A stretch of DNA of 64,000 bases, from positions 124,001-188,000 of the forward strand of contig DATAZU010000020.1 in NCBI GenBank assembly GCA_036271875.1, written 5' to 3'. Shown here one piece after another: positions 8,731 through 16,459 of the stretch; position 1 is the stretch's first letter; each line of letters opens with the position of its first letter. Source of the DNA: Galbitalea sp036271875. GTDB lineage: Bacteria > Actinomycetota > Actinomycetes > Actinomycetales > Microbacteriaceae. A model generated the notes under the pieces. That model saw only the letters and a list, made by a program, of their open reading frames with translations, had not been told where the DNA came from and made no database searches. Both the position numbers and the translations under genes were made by a program.

Positions 8731-9345
8731 ATGAATTGGGGAGAAGCCTCCGAGAGGCTACGCAATGAGCGTGGCACCGGCGATTACCGGCCCTTGGAGC
8801 CCTTTGTTGCGGAAAGGACTCTGGATCGCTCACTCTGGTACGAGCGCCAGCTCGTCGTGAAATACGCCCAGGGCGCAGAGGTCGACAACACCTGCTGCAT
8901 CTGGGAGGGCAACCTCCCCCTTCAGGCCGGACCGCCTCCGCACATCCACTTCTATGAGCACGAGTTCTTCTACGTACTAAAGGGGGGAGTTCGCGCGTGG
9001 GTCGACGGTGTGCAATTTGACGCGACCGAGAACTCGTTGCTTTTCCTGCCCTGCGGCCGGATGCACTGGTTCGTGTCGACGTCGGAGGATACGCGGCTGC
9101 TCTCGTTCACGGTGGCGGCGGCCAGCGAGTTCCCGAACATCAACAGAAGTGTCGACTTGTTCAGGCTCATCGGCCAGCCTGCCGGCGCACTCACGTTGCC
9201 TCCCGAGGGGCTCGAAGAGGCGATGCCGGATCCGCGCGAAATCCTTGAGCTGGTTCACGAAATCGGGTCTGATTTTCCTGAGCTACTGGATGTCGGTTGG
9301 CGTCGCGGCTTCACCGACCTAGACCCGTCTTCTTCTGAGGCCTAA
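8731..9345 (+). CDS. Cupin-domain protein
   Basis: The protein has 204 residues. A single cupin barrel is shown by motif 1 PPHIHFYEHEFFYVLKG (metal ligands His, His, Glu) near residue 75 and motif 2 PCGRMHWFV near residue 111. It resembles small cupins found with aromatic or polyketide-like catabolic genes, which act as dioxygenases or isomerases or only bind metal. An ATG 17 bases upstream is out of frame. It is the first gene of the second catabolic operon. The reaction is unknown. Confidence 0.85.
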   Translation: MNWGEASERLRNERGTGDYRPLEPFVAERTLDRSLWYERQLVVKYAQGAEVDNTCCIWEGNLPLQAGPPPHIHFYEHEFFYVLKGGVRAWVDGVQFDATENSLLFLPCGRMHWFVSTSEDTRLLSFTVAAASEFPNINRSVDLFRLIGQPAGALTLPPEGLEEAMPDPREILELVHEIGSDFPELLDVGWRRGFTDLDPSSSEA

Positions 9346-9348
9346 TCG

Positions 9349-9894
9349 ATGGTCGCCTGCGTTTCACTCATGTACGACACGCACACTCGCGGTGCGCAAT
9401 GGGACGGATACCAAGCAACCGCATGCGGTCTATGCCTCAAGGATGATCACCTGCCCGCCGGGCTGTTCGCCGACGCCGGTGATGCGACCTGCGAGCAGTG
9501 CAGGCTCATCGCTGCAGCGCGGGATCTTGGCAGTCGGCCACACGCTGACCCGAAGGCATTAGTGCGGCGCCTCACTGAAGAAGCATTGAACGAGCGGCTG
9601 CATCGGATCTCTCCGAATTGGACGGCGAGCATCGCCGAGCTCATGACCGACGACGACAGGGTTTTCGTGCGCTTCGACGTGGAATTCACCGACCCATTCG
9701 GAGTCATCGGCAAACCCGGAACCGCCTCGAAACCGGGACAGGCAGCCGTCTTTCGGGTGACCGGAAATCTGATCTCGGATGTCCGACCGATCGTCGACGA
9801 TTTCGGGCTCTGGGACGAGAGCCGCACTCATTGGCCCTCGACTGACTTCGACCCACATCCGCAAACGCACGACCAAATGGAGACAGCATCATGA
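9349..9894 (+). CDS. CxxC-CxxC segment fused to a SnoaL/ester-cyclase-like domain
   Basis: The protein has 181 residues. The N-terminal part carries two Cys pairs, CGLC and CEQC, about 20 residues apart, as in a zinc ribbon. The C-terminal part (LHRISPNWTASIAEL onward, ending TGNLISDVRPIVDDFGLWDE) has the closing-strand pattern of SnoaL/NTF2-like proteins. I do not recognise this combination. It starts three bases after the cupin stop and ends in an ATGA overlap with another SnoaL-like gene, so it is part of the same operon. It could be a metal-dependent or Fe-S scaffold hydratase/isomerase, but no function can be assigned. Confidence 0.7.
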   Translation: MVACVSLMYDTHTRGAQWDGYQATACGLCLKDDHLPAGLFADAGDATCEQCRLIAAARDLGSRPHADPKALVRRLTEEALNERLHRISPNWTASIAELMTDDDRVFVRFDVEFTDPFGVIGKPGTASKPGQAAVFRVTGNLISDVRPIVDDFGLWDESRTHWPSTDFDPHPQTHDQMETAS

Positions 9895-10337
9895 GCACCG
9901 ACACAACGAAACTGACCGATGAGCTAGTAGCTCGAGTACTCATCTCGGAACTGGTGGATGAGTTCTACGGCCGAATCGATCGGCGCGAATCGACGGCCGA
10001 TCTGTTGACCGAGGATGCGACATTCAGAACACCCAACCGGGATGCCACGAGTCGCGCCGGAGTAGCAGAACTTTTGTTGAACCTCGCTGATGTCCGCAAG
10101 GAGAAGGGTCGAGAATCCCGTCACTTCGGGTCCAATGTCAGTGTTTCCAGCCTCGGCGATGGTCGCTACCGGGTGCGATCGCTTGTCATTGTTTTTTCGC
10201 TCGACTCGCAGCCGACCGCGGCCGGCGTGCTCAACATGGGTGACCACGATGATGTCGTTGTGGTTGACGATGCGGGCAAGGCTCGGTTCGCATCTCGCTC
10301 GATGACGCCCGTACTCCAACTGGGGTTGACGGCTTGA
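9891..10337 (+). CDS. SnoaL/NTF2-like protein, second of three
   Basis: The protein has 148 residues. An N-terminal helix pair (VARVLISELVDEFYGRIDRRE) is followed by LLTEDATFRTPNR and a run of strands, the NTF2-like alpha+beta cone of SnoaL_4-type proteins. Such folds serve as hydratases, isomerases or the small subunit of ring-hydroxylating oxygenases; no oxygenase large subunit is encoded here. It overlaps its upstream neighbour by ATGA and its downstream neighbour by TGATG. Confidence 0.75.
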   Translation: MSTDTTKLTDELVARVLISELVDEFYGRIDRRESTADLLTEDATFRTPNRDATSRAGVAELLLNLADVRKEKGRESRHFGSNVSVSSLGDGRYRVRSLVIVFSLDSQPTAAGVLNMGDHDDVVVVDDAGKARFASRSMTPVLQLGLTA

Positions 10338-10771
10338 TGGGCTCCCTCATGGACATGGACGTGGACGTCCAGGACATCGAGCGGCTGTTGACCGACTTTG
10401 CCTGGTTCGCGGATCGCGGCGACGGTTCGTCGCTGTCGGATCTCTTCTTACCGGGTGCTGTCCTGAAGGTCGGTGAGAGCCGATTGGAAGGGCGCCGGGC
10501 AATCGCCGACGATTGTTACGCCCGTGCGCGTGAGCCTGGCAGGAAGACACGCCACGTGTGGTCGAATCTCCGCCTGGAATCGCTAGTCAATGGCGTGCTT
10601 CGAACCAACGCGATCCAGCAGACCATCGAGACGAATGACATTAGCGGTCTGACCTCGATGCGTGTCAACGACATCATCGATACCTTTGAACGCGACTCCG
10701 AGAGTCGCTGGCGCATCGCATCGCGACACATCGATCGCCAGATGCTGACGAATTGGAGGACAGCCGAATGA
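10337..10771 (+). CDS. SnoaL/NTF2-like protein, third of three
   Basis: The protein has 144 residues from the ATG that overlaps the previous stop (TGATG). The pattern DIERLLTDFAWFADRGD...LSDLFLPGAVLKVG is the usual SnoaL_4 opening; strands ending DTFERDSESRWRIASRHIDR close the fold. It resembles the gene before it in plan but not closely in sequence. Two neighbouring NTF2-like genes suggest a heteromer or successive steps on a cyclic intermediate. Confidence 0.75.
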   Translation: MGSLMDMDVDVQDIERLLTDFAWFADRGDGSSLSDLFLPGAVLKVGESRLEGRRAIADDCYARAREPGRKTRHVWSNLRLESLVNGVLRTNAIQQTIETNDISGLTSMRVNDIIDTFERDSESRWRIASRHIDRQMLTNWRTAE

Positions 10772-11223
10772 GTACTTCGCTCTCTCTGGCGCAGGCAGAC
10801 CAGATCATCGATGCGGCGCTACGCCGTTCCGCGGAACTCGATCTCCACCCGCTCGCCGTGGCGGTACTCGACGCGGGCGGTCACCTCATAGCGTTCCGCC
10901 GCCAGGATCACACGGGAATCCTGCGGCGTCAGATCGCAGAGGCGAAAGCATGGGGAGCCCTCGGGATGGGCGTCGGCAGTCGCGCGCTGGCACACCGCGC
11001 AGAGCATGCACCGCAGTTTTTCGCGGCCCTCGCAGACGCATCGGAAGGCAGGCTCATTCCGGTGCCCGGAGGGGTTCTGATCCGTGACGGCACCGGCGAG
11101 ATCGTCGGTGCCGTTGGTGTCAGCGGCGATCTGCCCGACAACGACGAGAGCTGCGCTGTCTACGGCATTGAAGCGGCCGAGCTGAGCGCAGATCCCGGAC
11201 AGACGGTCCCGCCGCATGCCTGA
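10768..11223 (+). CDS. HbpS/GlcG-family (heme-degrading-domain-like) protein
   Basis: The start is the ATG at 10768, which overlaps the upstream stop and has GGAGGA before it. The product has 151 residues. The fold signature is clear: LAVAVLDAGGHLIAFRRQD, IAEAKAWGALG, and PVPGGVLIRDGTGEIVGAVGVSGD near the end. Members often sit in catabolic operons as accessory or cofactor-binding proteins of unproven function. I do not see a signal peptide, so it is probably cytoplasmic. Confidence 0.85.
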   Translation: MSTSLSLAQADQIIDAALRRSAELDLHPLAVAVLDAGGHLIAFRRQDHTGILRRQIAEAKAWGALGMGVGSRALAHRAEHAPQFFAALADASEGRLIPVPGGVLIRDGTGEIVGAVGVSGDLPDNDESCAVYGIEAAELSADPGQTVPPHA

Positions 11224-12013
11224 CGAAACTGCCCCGGAACGCCAAGAGAAGCTCGGTTTTACAACCGTCGGCAACGGCCCCCTCAAGACGATTGTTTTGC
11301 ATGGCTGGTTTGGCGATCACACAGTGTGGTCACCGACATTTCCCCTGCTCGACGTGACCAGATTCACCTATGCGTTTGTCGATTACCGGGGCTATGGCCG
11401 CTCTCGTGCGCTTGAGGGCCAACACACTATTGCCGAGATCGGGACCGATGCTCTTGCGCTCGCCGTCGACCTCGGCTGGGACCGTTTCGCTCTTGTCGGT
11501 CATTCGATGGGGGGCAAGGTGGCTCAATGGATCGCCATGAATGCCCCGGATCGCGTGAGCGCTGTCGTCGGAGTTACACCCGTGCCCGCGTCGGCCCTGA
11601 CCATGCCCGCGGAGATCACGACGCTGTTTTCGCAGGCGGGCGGTGACGACCAGGCCGCGCTCGCGGTCATCGACGACTCTCTGGGACGACGCCTGACATC
11701 GACCATGGCCGCGTCCGTGCTGAAGCTGCAGCGTGAGACAAGCAACCGCAGCGCCTTCGAGAACTACTTCAGCGCGTTCTCCACGACCGATTTCTCCGAT
11801 CAGGCCGACCGCCTGCGCGCTCCACTTCTGATTCTGGCCGGTGAGCACGATGGCGGAATCAGCCCCGAATTCGTGCAGGCAATCTATCCGACCCTCTACC
11901 GGCACGTCGAGATCGAGATTGTTCCCAACGCCGGTCACTACCCGATGCTCGAGACACCGGCCTGGCTCGTCACTCGGATCGAAGAATTTCTCAGCCAGCA
12001 CGCAGCGGGCTAA
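11216..12013 (+). CDS. Alpha/beta hydrolase
   Basis: The protein has 265 residues with a complete catalytic triad: Ser in GHSMGGK near residue 96, an Asp in AGEHDGG near residue 211 and His in NAGHYPM near residue 241. HGWFGDHTVW forms the oxyanion region. It overlaps the HbpS-like gene by eight bases. In meta-cleavage pathways such enzymes hydrolyse C-C bonds of ring-fission products (BphD/MhpC type), but an ester or lactone hydrolase is equally possible. Confidence 0.85.
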   Translation: MPDETAPERQEKLGFTTVGNGPLKTIVLHGWFGDHTVWSPTFPLLDVTRFTYAFVDYRGYGRSRALEGQHTIAEIGTDALALAVDLGWDRFALVGHSMGGKVAQWIAMNAPDRVSAVVGVTPVPASALTMPAEITTLFSQAGGDDQAALAVIDDSLGRRLTSTMAASVLKLQRETSNRSAFENYFSAFSTTDFSDQADRLRAPLLILAGEHDGGISPEFVQAIYPTLYRHVEIEIVPNAGHYPMLETPAWLVTRIEEFLSQHAAG

Positions 12014-12037
12014 TCGTTCGGGGCGAGTCCCCGGACA

Positions 12038-13141
12038 CTATCGTTCGGCCTGGTGCCTAGCCGACTCGAGCTGATCAAGAGTGGGATAGTCCACGTAGCC
12101 GCGCGCGTCGCCGCCGTAGTAGGTCTCTCGGTTCGGTTCGTTGAATGGCCCACCAACTTCCAGCCGATGCGGTAGGTCGGGATTGGCCAGGAAGAGAGCG
12201 CCGAACGACAACAGGTCGGCGATTCCTTCTTCGACGAGCGCGAGTTCAGCGAGACCGGTGGGCTGAGGGGTCGTAAACGCGTTAAGGAGGAATGTGCCAT
12301 GCCACTTCGCGCGAAGCGCGAGAGTCAGGGGGCGGTTGGGACCCTCGCTGACCGCGAAATAGGCCAGGGGAATCTCGTTCAGCGCATCCACCAGCGCGAG
12401 ATATACCTCGTCGGGGTTCGCCTCCACCATGTCGTTGTAGTCATACCCGGGCGTGACCTGGATTCCCACGCGAGCGGCCCCGACCGCCTCCGCCACTGCC
12501 TTTGTCAACTCGACCGCAAACCGGATGCGGTTCGCAGTCTCGGAGCCGCCCCATTCATCGGTGCGCAGATTGGCGTTGTCGGAGAGAAACTGGTGCACGA
12601 GAAAGCCGTTTCCGGCATGGATTTCCACGCCATCGAATCCGGCGCGAATAGCATTACGTGCGGCAGCGGCATACTCGTTGATCACCGCGGAGATGCCGTC
12701 AGCGGAGAGTGGGTCGGGCATCACGCAGTCGAGGGGGCCCTGTCGACTGAACACCTTCGTCTGCGCGGCCACTGCCGAAGGAGCGACCGGGAGCTGCCCT
12801 TCCGGGAGGTGCACGGGATGCGCGATTCGACCCGCGTGCATTATCTGCGCGTAAATCCGACCTCCAGCATCGTGCACGGCATCCGTCACCCGGGTCCACC
12901 CGGCGACTTGCTCTTCCGAATACAGGCCCGGCGTGGCGGGAAACCCCTGACCCGTCGGCGACGGTTGGATGCTTTCGGTGATCAGCAGACCACCCGACGC
13001 CCGCTGGCGGTAGTACTCCACGGTCATGTCGGTTGGCATTGCCGCGGGGCCGTATGAGCGGCTCCTGCTCATCGGCGCCATAACGATTCGATTGCGCAGA
13101 GTCAGATCGCCCAGCTCGATCGGATCAAATGCTGTTGGCAT
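12038..13141 (-). CDS. Old-yellow-enzyme family NADH:flavin oxidoreductase (alkene reductase)
   Basis: The protein has 367 residues with the (beta/alpha)8 FMN barrel. Visible signatures are LRNRIVMAPMSRSRS at the start, QIMHAGRIAHP, the substrate-binding pair in EIHAGNGFLVHQFL (this subfamily usually has H..N), and the C-terminal phosphate-binding part FGALFLANPDLPHRL. It probably reduces an activated C=C bond with NAD(P)H. It converges on the catabolic operon, 24 bases from the hydrolase stop, and its upstream region faces the second 45-bp repeat. Confidence 0.9.
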   Translation of the reverse strand: MPTAFDPIELGDLTLRNRIVMAPMSRSRSYGPAAMPTDMTVEYYRQRASGGLLITESIQPSPTGQGFPATPGLYSEEQVAGWTRVTDAVHDAGGRIYAQIMHAGRIAHPVHLPEGQLPVAPSAVAAQTKVFSRQGPLDCVMPDPLSADGISAVINEYAAAARNAIRAGFDGVEIHAGNGFLVHQFLSDNANLRTDEWGGSETANRIRFAVELTKAVAEAVGAARVGIQVTPGYDYNDMVEANPDEVYLALVDALNEIPLAYFAVSEGPNRPLTLALRAKWHGTFLLNAFTTPQPTGLAELALVEEGIADLLSFGALFLANPDLPHRLEVGGPFNEPNRETYYGGDARGYVDYPTLDQLESARHQAER

Positions 13142-13309
13142 GGTCCAGTCCTTCGTCGTGGTCTTGGGGGATTCGCCGGCTGCCGCTGCGACATCCGATA
13201 TCTGACCAGTTCCGCTCGATGTGTGAGCACCAGGTGATCAACGAAGAGTCAGGCGCGCTTGACGAGTCTGTCTTCGACTTCCAGCCCAATTAATCACCCT
13301 TAGGGAATC

Positions 13310-13354
13310 CCCAAATGCTAGTAAGATATCTCACGCATGTCAATGATGAATGAG
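13310..13354. repeat. 45-bp direct repeat, copy B (promoter element)
   Basis: This copy is identical to 3098-3142 and in the same orientation. It ends eight bases before the E1-alpha start at 13363; the Shine-Dalgarno-like GAGAGG begins at its right edge. On the minus strand it contains the same TTGACA / 17 bp / TAGCAT set (13343-13315) pointing to the OYE gene 174 bp away. It may therefore act as a bidirectional control region, or may be homologous sequence left by a duplication or insertion. Confidence 0.85.
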
Positions 13355-13362
13355 AGGCGCGC

Positions 13363-14382
13363 ATGAGCCAGGTCCCCACTCGACTGCCCGAGCAACCATC
13401 GATCGTGCTTGCCCGAGGGTTGTACGAACGCATGGTGCTCGCTCGCGAACTCGATACCGAGGCGGTCACAATGCAACGCCAGGGCATCCTTCCCGGACAC
13501 GCGCCAACCAGAGGCCAGGAGGCGGCGCAGGTGGGCAGCGCCAGCGCGCTTGACCTCACTCGCGACTTCGCCTTTCCGACCTATCGCGAGCTCGCCGTCG
13601 CTGTCGCGATGGGCGTCGACCTCGTCGCATACATGGCAACACATCTCGGCACCTGGAACGGCGGCACATACAACCCGGTGCTGTCGCGGCTCGCCCCGGT
13701 TAACGCGGTCGTCGGCGCGCCCGTGCTGCACGCGGTCGGCTGGGCCATGGGTGAGCAGAGGCACAAGCGAGACGGAGTGTCGCTTGCATACTTCGGCGAC
13801 GGCGCGAGTTCGCAGGGTGACATCCACGAGGCGATGAACTTCGCCGGCGTGTACGGAGCGCCCGTGGTGTTCTTCTGCCAGAGCAACGGCTGGGCGATCT
13901 CGCTGCCGACGAAGAAGCAGGTTGCCGGCGGGTCGATCGCCGCGCGTGCCGCGGGCTACGGGATGCCGGGTGTCGCGGTCGATGGGAATGACGTGAACGA
14001 GGTCTACCGGGCAACCGCCGAAGCCGTGGAGCGGGCGCGGAGCGGCGATGGACCGAGCGTGATCGAGGCGATCACCTACCGAATGGGACCGCACTCGACC
14101 TCGGACGATCCGGGCCGCTATCGCACGCTCGAAGAGGAACGCGACTGGCAGGCCCGCGATCCGCTGCTGGTCGCCGAGCGCGAACTGCGCGACGCACGGG
14201 AGGCGGACGACGACTATATCGTCCGCGTGCTTGCCGACGCCCGATCCCGGGTCGAGGAGATCCGCGAAGGGATCCTCGGGCTCGAGGCTCGACCCGGCGA
14301 GGAGATGTTCGACTTTCTGTTCGAGCGCACGACCGATGCGTTGCGTCGCCAGCGGTCCGAGTGGAAGGCGTCGGTCCAGTGA
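13363..14382 (+). CDS. 2-oxoacid/acetoin dehydrogenase E1 alpha subunit
   Basis: The protein has 339 residues, the length of AcoA/PdhA-type E1 alpha subunits. It has the ThDP motif GDGASSQGDIHEAMNFAGVYG...QSNGW near residues 145-178, an IEAITYRMGPHS loop and a YRTLEEERDWQARDPL C-terminal helix. With the next gene it forms the alpha2beta2 decarboxylase. The following genes (a lipoyl domain, then a hydrolase) match the order of acetoin-cleaving systems. A branched-chain or pyruvate substrate is possible, since a separate BCKDH operon exists at 31-34.5 kb. Confidence 0.9.
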   Translation: MSQVPTRLPEQPSIVLARGLYERMVLARELDTEAVTMQRQGILPGHAPTRGQEAAQVGSASALDLTRDFAFPTYRELAVAVAMGVDLVAYMATHLGTWNGGTYNPVLSRLAPVNAVVGAPVLHAVGWAMGEQRHKRDGVSLAYFGDGASSQGDIHEAMNFAGVYGAPVVFFCQSNGWAISLPTKKQVAGGSIAARAAGYGMPGVAVDGNDVNEVYRATAEAVERARSGDGPSVIEAITYRMGPHSTSDDPGRYRTLEEERDWQARDPLLVAERELRDAREADDDYIVRVLADARSRVEEIREGILGLEARPGEEMFDFLFERTTDALRRQRSEWKASVQ

Positions 14383-15368
14383 CCGCCGAGACGCTCACCA
14401 TGCAGAAGGCGCTGAACCTGGCGCTCGCGCACGAACTTGAGGCAGACGAAACCACGCTGGTGTTCGGCGAGGATGTCGGCCGGCTCGGCGGAGTGTTCCG
14501 GGTAACGGATGGGCTCCAGCAGCGCTTCGGGAGCGATCGGGTGTTCGACACCCCGCTTGCCGAAGCGGGAATCGTCGGTATCGCCGTCGGACTCGCGATC
14601 AACGGGTTCCGGCCCGTCCCCGAGATGCAGTTCGACGGATTCAGCTACCCGGCAGTGGATCAAATTGTCAATCAGGTGGCACGACTGCGTGCGAGAAGTC
14701 GCGGTGTTCTCGGGATGCCGATCACGATCCGCATACCGAGCTTCGGCGGCATCCGTGCACCAGAGCACCACGGCGAGAGCATGGAGTCCCTCTACGCACA
14801 CGTGCCGGGGCTCAAGGTGGTGTCGCCGTCGACGCCAAGCGAGGCCTACCACCTGTTGCGCGCGGCCGTTGCGGATCCCGATCCGGTGATTTTCATGGAG
14901 CCGAAGTCACGGTACTGGCACCGCGGCGAGGTCGATACCGACGAAAAGGGATACGACGGCTATACCTCGCGCGTCGCGCGTGCGGGCAAACACGCGACCC
15001 TGGTGACCTGGGGCGCCATGGTGTCACGGTGTCTCGAAGCGGCCGAATTCGCCGCGGAAGACGGAGTTCAACTCGAGGTACTCGATCTGCGCTGGCTGAA
15101 ACCCATCGATGTCGACGGTCTCGTGGAGTCCATCTCTCGCACCGGGCGTGCCGTCGTCGTTCACGAAGCTCCGCTCACCGCGGGGCTCGGAGGCGAGGTC
15201 AGCGCCCTGATCGCGGAGCGGTGCTTCGCCGAGCTCAAGGCGCCCATCACCCGGGTCACCGGCTGGGACGTCCCGTATCCGTCCGGGGCGCTCGAAGACG
15301 AGTACATCCCCTCCGTTGACCGCATCCTGACCGCGGTCCAGAAAGTACTGGAGTATCGCCGTGGCTAA
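14379..15368 (+). CDS. 2-oxoacid/acetoin dehydrogenase E1 beta subunit
   Basis: The GTG at 14379 overlaps the alpha-subunit stop (GTGA), giving 329 residues; an upstream GTG at 14361 is less likely. Transketolase-type motifs are present: FGEDVGRLGGVFRVTDGL, FDTPLAEAGIVGIAVGLA, MQFDGFSYPAVDQI and DLRWLKPIDVDGL. It is closely related in plan to the beta subunit at 32382-33392 (compare GEDVGPLGGVFRVTDGL), so the window holds two paralogous E1 pairs. Confidence 0.92.
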   Translation: MTAETLTMQKALNLALAHELEADETTLVFGEDVGRLGGVFRVTDGLQQRFGSDRVFDTPLAEAGIVGIAVGLAINGFRPVPEMQFDGFSYPAVDQIVNQVARLRARSRGVLGMPITIRIPSFGGIRAPEHHGESMESLYAHVPGLKVVSPSTPSEAYHLLRAAVADPDPVIFMEPKSRYWHRGEVDTDEKGYDGYTSRVARAGKHATLVTWGAMVSRCLEAAEFAAEDGVQLEVLDLRWLKPIDVDGLVESISRTGRAVVVHEAPLTAGLGGEVSALIAERCFAELKAPITRVTGWDVPYPSGALEDEYIPSVDRILTAVQKVLEYRRG

Positions 15369-15684
15369 GAAGACATTCACCCTTCCCGACCTCGGCGAAG
15401 GACTCATTGACGCGACCGTGTTGGAGTGGTTCGTCGTCGTTGGCGACTACCTCGAGCGTGGTGCGCCGATGGTCGAGGTCGAAACGACGAAGTCGTCGCT
15501 CGAGCTGCCGTCGCCGCAGGCGGGCACGGTCGCCGAACTGCACGTCGCCGAGGGAGACACGGTTGACGTTGGTGCGCCGCTGGTGACCTTCACGGTGGCG
15601 GACGACGAGGCCGGGATTGTGGGAACAGTGCCGGAGTCTTCCGGCTCGGTGCGTCGGGTGAAACTCAGCCTGCCGGAGGATTGA
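15361..15684 (+). CDS. Free-standing lipoyl-domain protein (E2 without catalytic core)
   Basis: The protein has 107 residues: one lipoyl domain (FTLPDLGEGLIDATVLEWFV) with the lipoyl-lysine in VETTKSSLE near residue 44, then a short tail. There is no peripheral-subunit-binding domain and no acyltransferase core, which normal E2 proteins carry. The GTG start overlaps the E1-beta end by eight bases. It can carry the acyl group from E1, but transfer would need another protein; the next gene is an alpha/beta hydrolase only five bases on. In AcoC-type acetoin E2 proteins these two domains form one chain. Confidence 0.88.
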   Translation: MAKKTFTLPDLGEGLIDATVLEWFVVVGDYLERGAPMVEVETTKSSLELPSPQAGTVAELHVAEGDTVDVGAPLVTFTVADDEAGIVGTVPESSGSVRRVKLSLPED

Positions 15685-15688
15685 CGCC

Positions 15689-16459
15689 GTGGATGTTCGA
15701 ACGCCGGATGGTCAGCGAATCGCGTATCGAAGGATCGACGGCGCGCGTCCGGTTCTGCTTGTGCACGGGTTCGCGTCGAACGTCGAGGCCACCTGGGGCG
15801 CGACGGGATGGCTTCGTGCGTTCGAGGACGCGGGTCGTGGCGTGCTGGCGGTGGATCTGCGCGGGCACGGGGCCAGTTCCAAGCCGACGGATGCGGCGAG
15901 CTATGCCGCGGAGACGTTAGCGCGAGATCTCGTCGCCGTTCTCGATGCCGAGGGTCTTGTCGTCGCCGATGTCATCGGCTACTCGATGGGCAGCCAGGTG
16001 GCCAGGGAGCTCGCGGGGCAGCATCCCGAGCGGGTCTCGCGACTCGTACTCGGGGGCATCGGATCGTCAGAGCCGTTCGCGAAGGTTGGGGTTCCGGCGA
16101 TTCGAGCCGCGCTGCGTGATGGTCGCCCGATCGACGATCCGTTCCTTGACGGGTTGCTCGCCGGAGCGCAGGACCTGCCCGAGACCGAGCGCGCTGCTCT
16201 CGCCGCCTGCGCCGAGGGCATGGCGACCGCTCCGGTGGCCCTCGTTCCGCTCGCGCCGACACTGGTGGCCGCGGGCGAGCTCGACCCGATCGCCGTTGGC
16301 GCGCTGGCACTCGCCAATCAACTAGCGGCGTCGTACTTCGAGATCCCGGGTCGTCGGCACGGCAACAGCCTGAGCGCGCGAGCGTTCAAGCAGGTTGTGA
16401 TCGATTTTCTCGGGGTATCCCGAGCCGGAATGCCCGAGCCCGGTAGGGTCGAGCCGTGA
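15689..16459 (+). CDS. Alpha/beta hydrolase next to the lipoyl domain, AcoC C-terminal-like
   Basis: The protein has 256 residues. VLLVHGFASN is the oxyanion region and GYSMGSQ near residue 97 holds the nucleophilic Ser. A late His is present in GRRHGNS; the Asp may be in AGELDP. It starts four bases after the lipoyl-gene stop, so the genes are tightly coupled. In acetoin dehydrogenase E2 (AcoC type) a hydrolase-fold domain follows the lipoyl domain in one polypeptide, so this looks like the detached half. A thioesterase or carboxylesterase role is the alternative. Confidence 0.8.
   Translation: MDVRTPDGQRIAYRRIDGARPVLLVHGFASNVEATWGATGWLRAFEDAGRGVLAVDLRGHGASSKPTDAASYAAETLARDLVAVLDAEGLVVADVIGYSMGSQVARELAGQHPERVSRLVLGGIGSSEPFAKVGVPAIRAALRDGRPIDDPFLDGLLAGAQDLPETERAALAACAEGMATAPVALVPLAPTLVAAGELDPIAVGALALANQLAASYFEIPGRRHGNSLSARAFKQVVIDFLGVSRAGMPEPGRVEP

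Noticed and set aside
3098..13354. Integrative element with att sites
   Set aside because: Direct repeats flank the region, but there is no integrase, transposase or tRNA gene, and the repeats contain promoter-like boxes next to gene starts. Kept only as an alternative reading.
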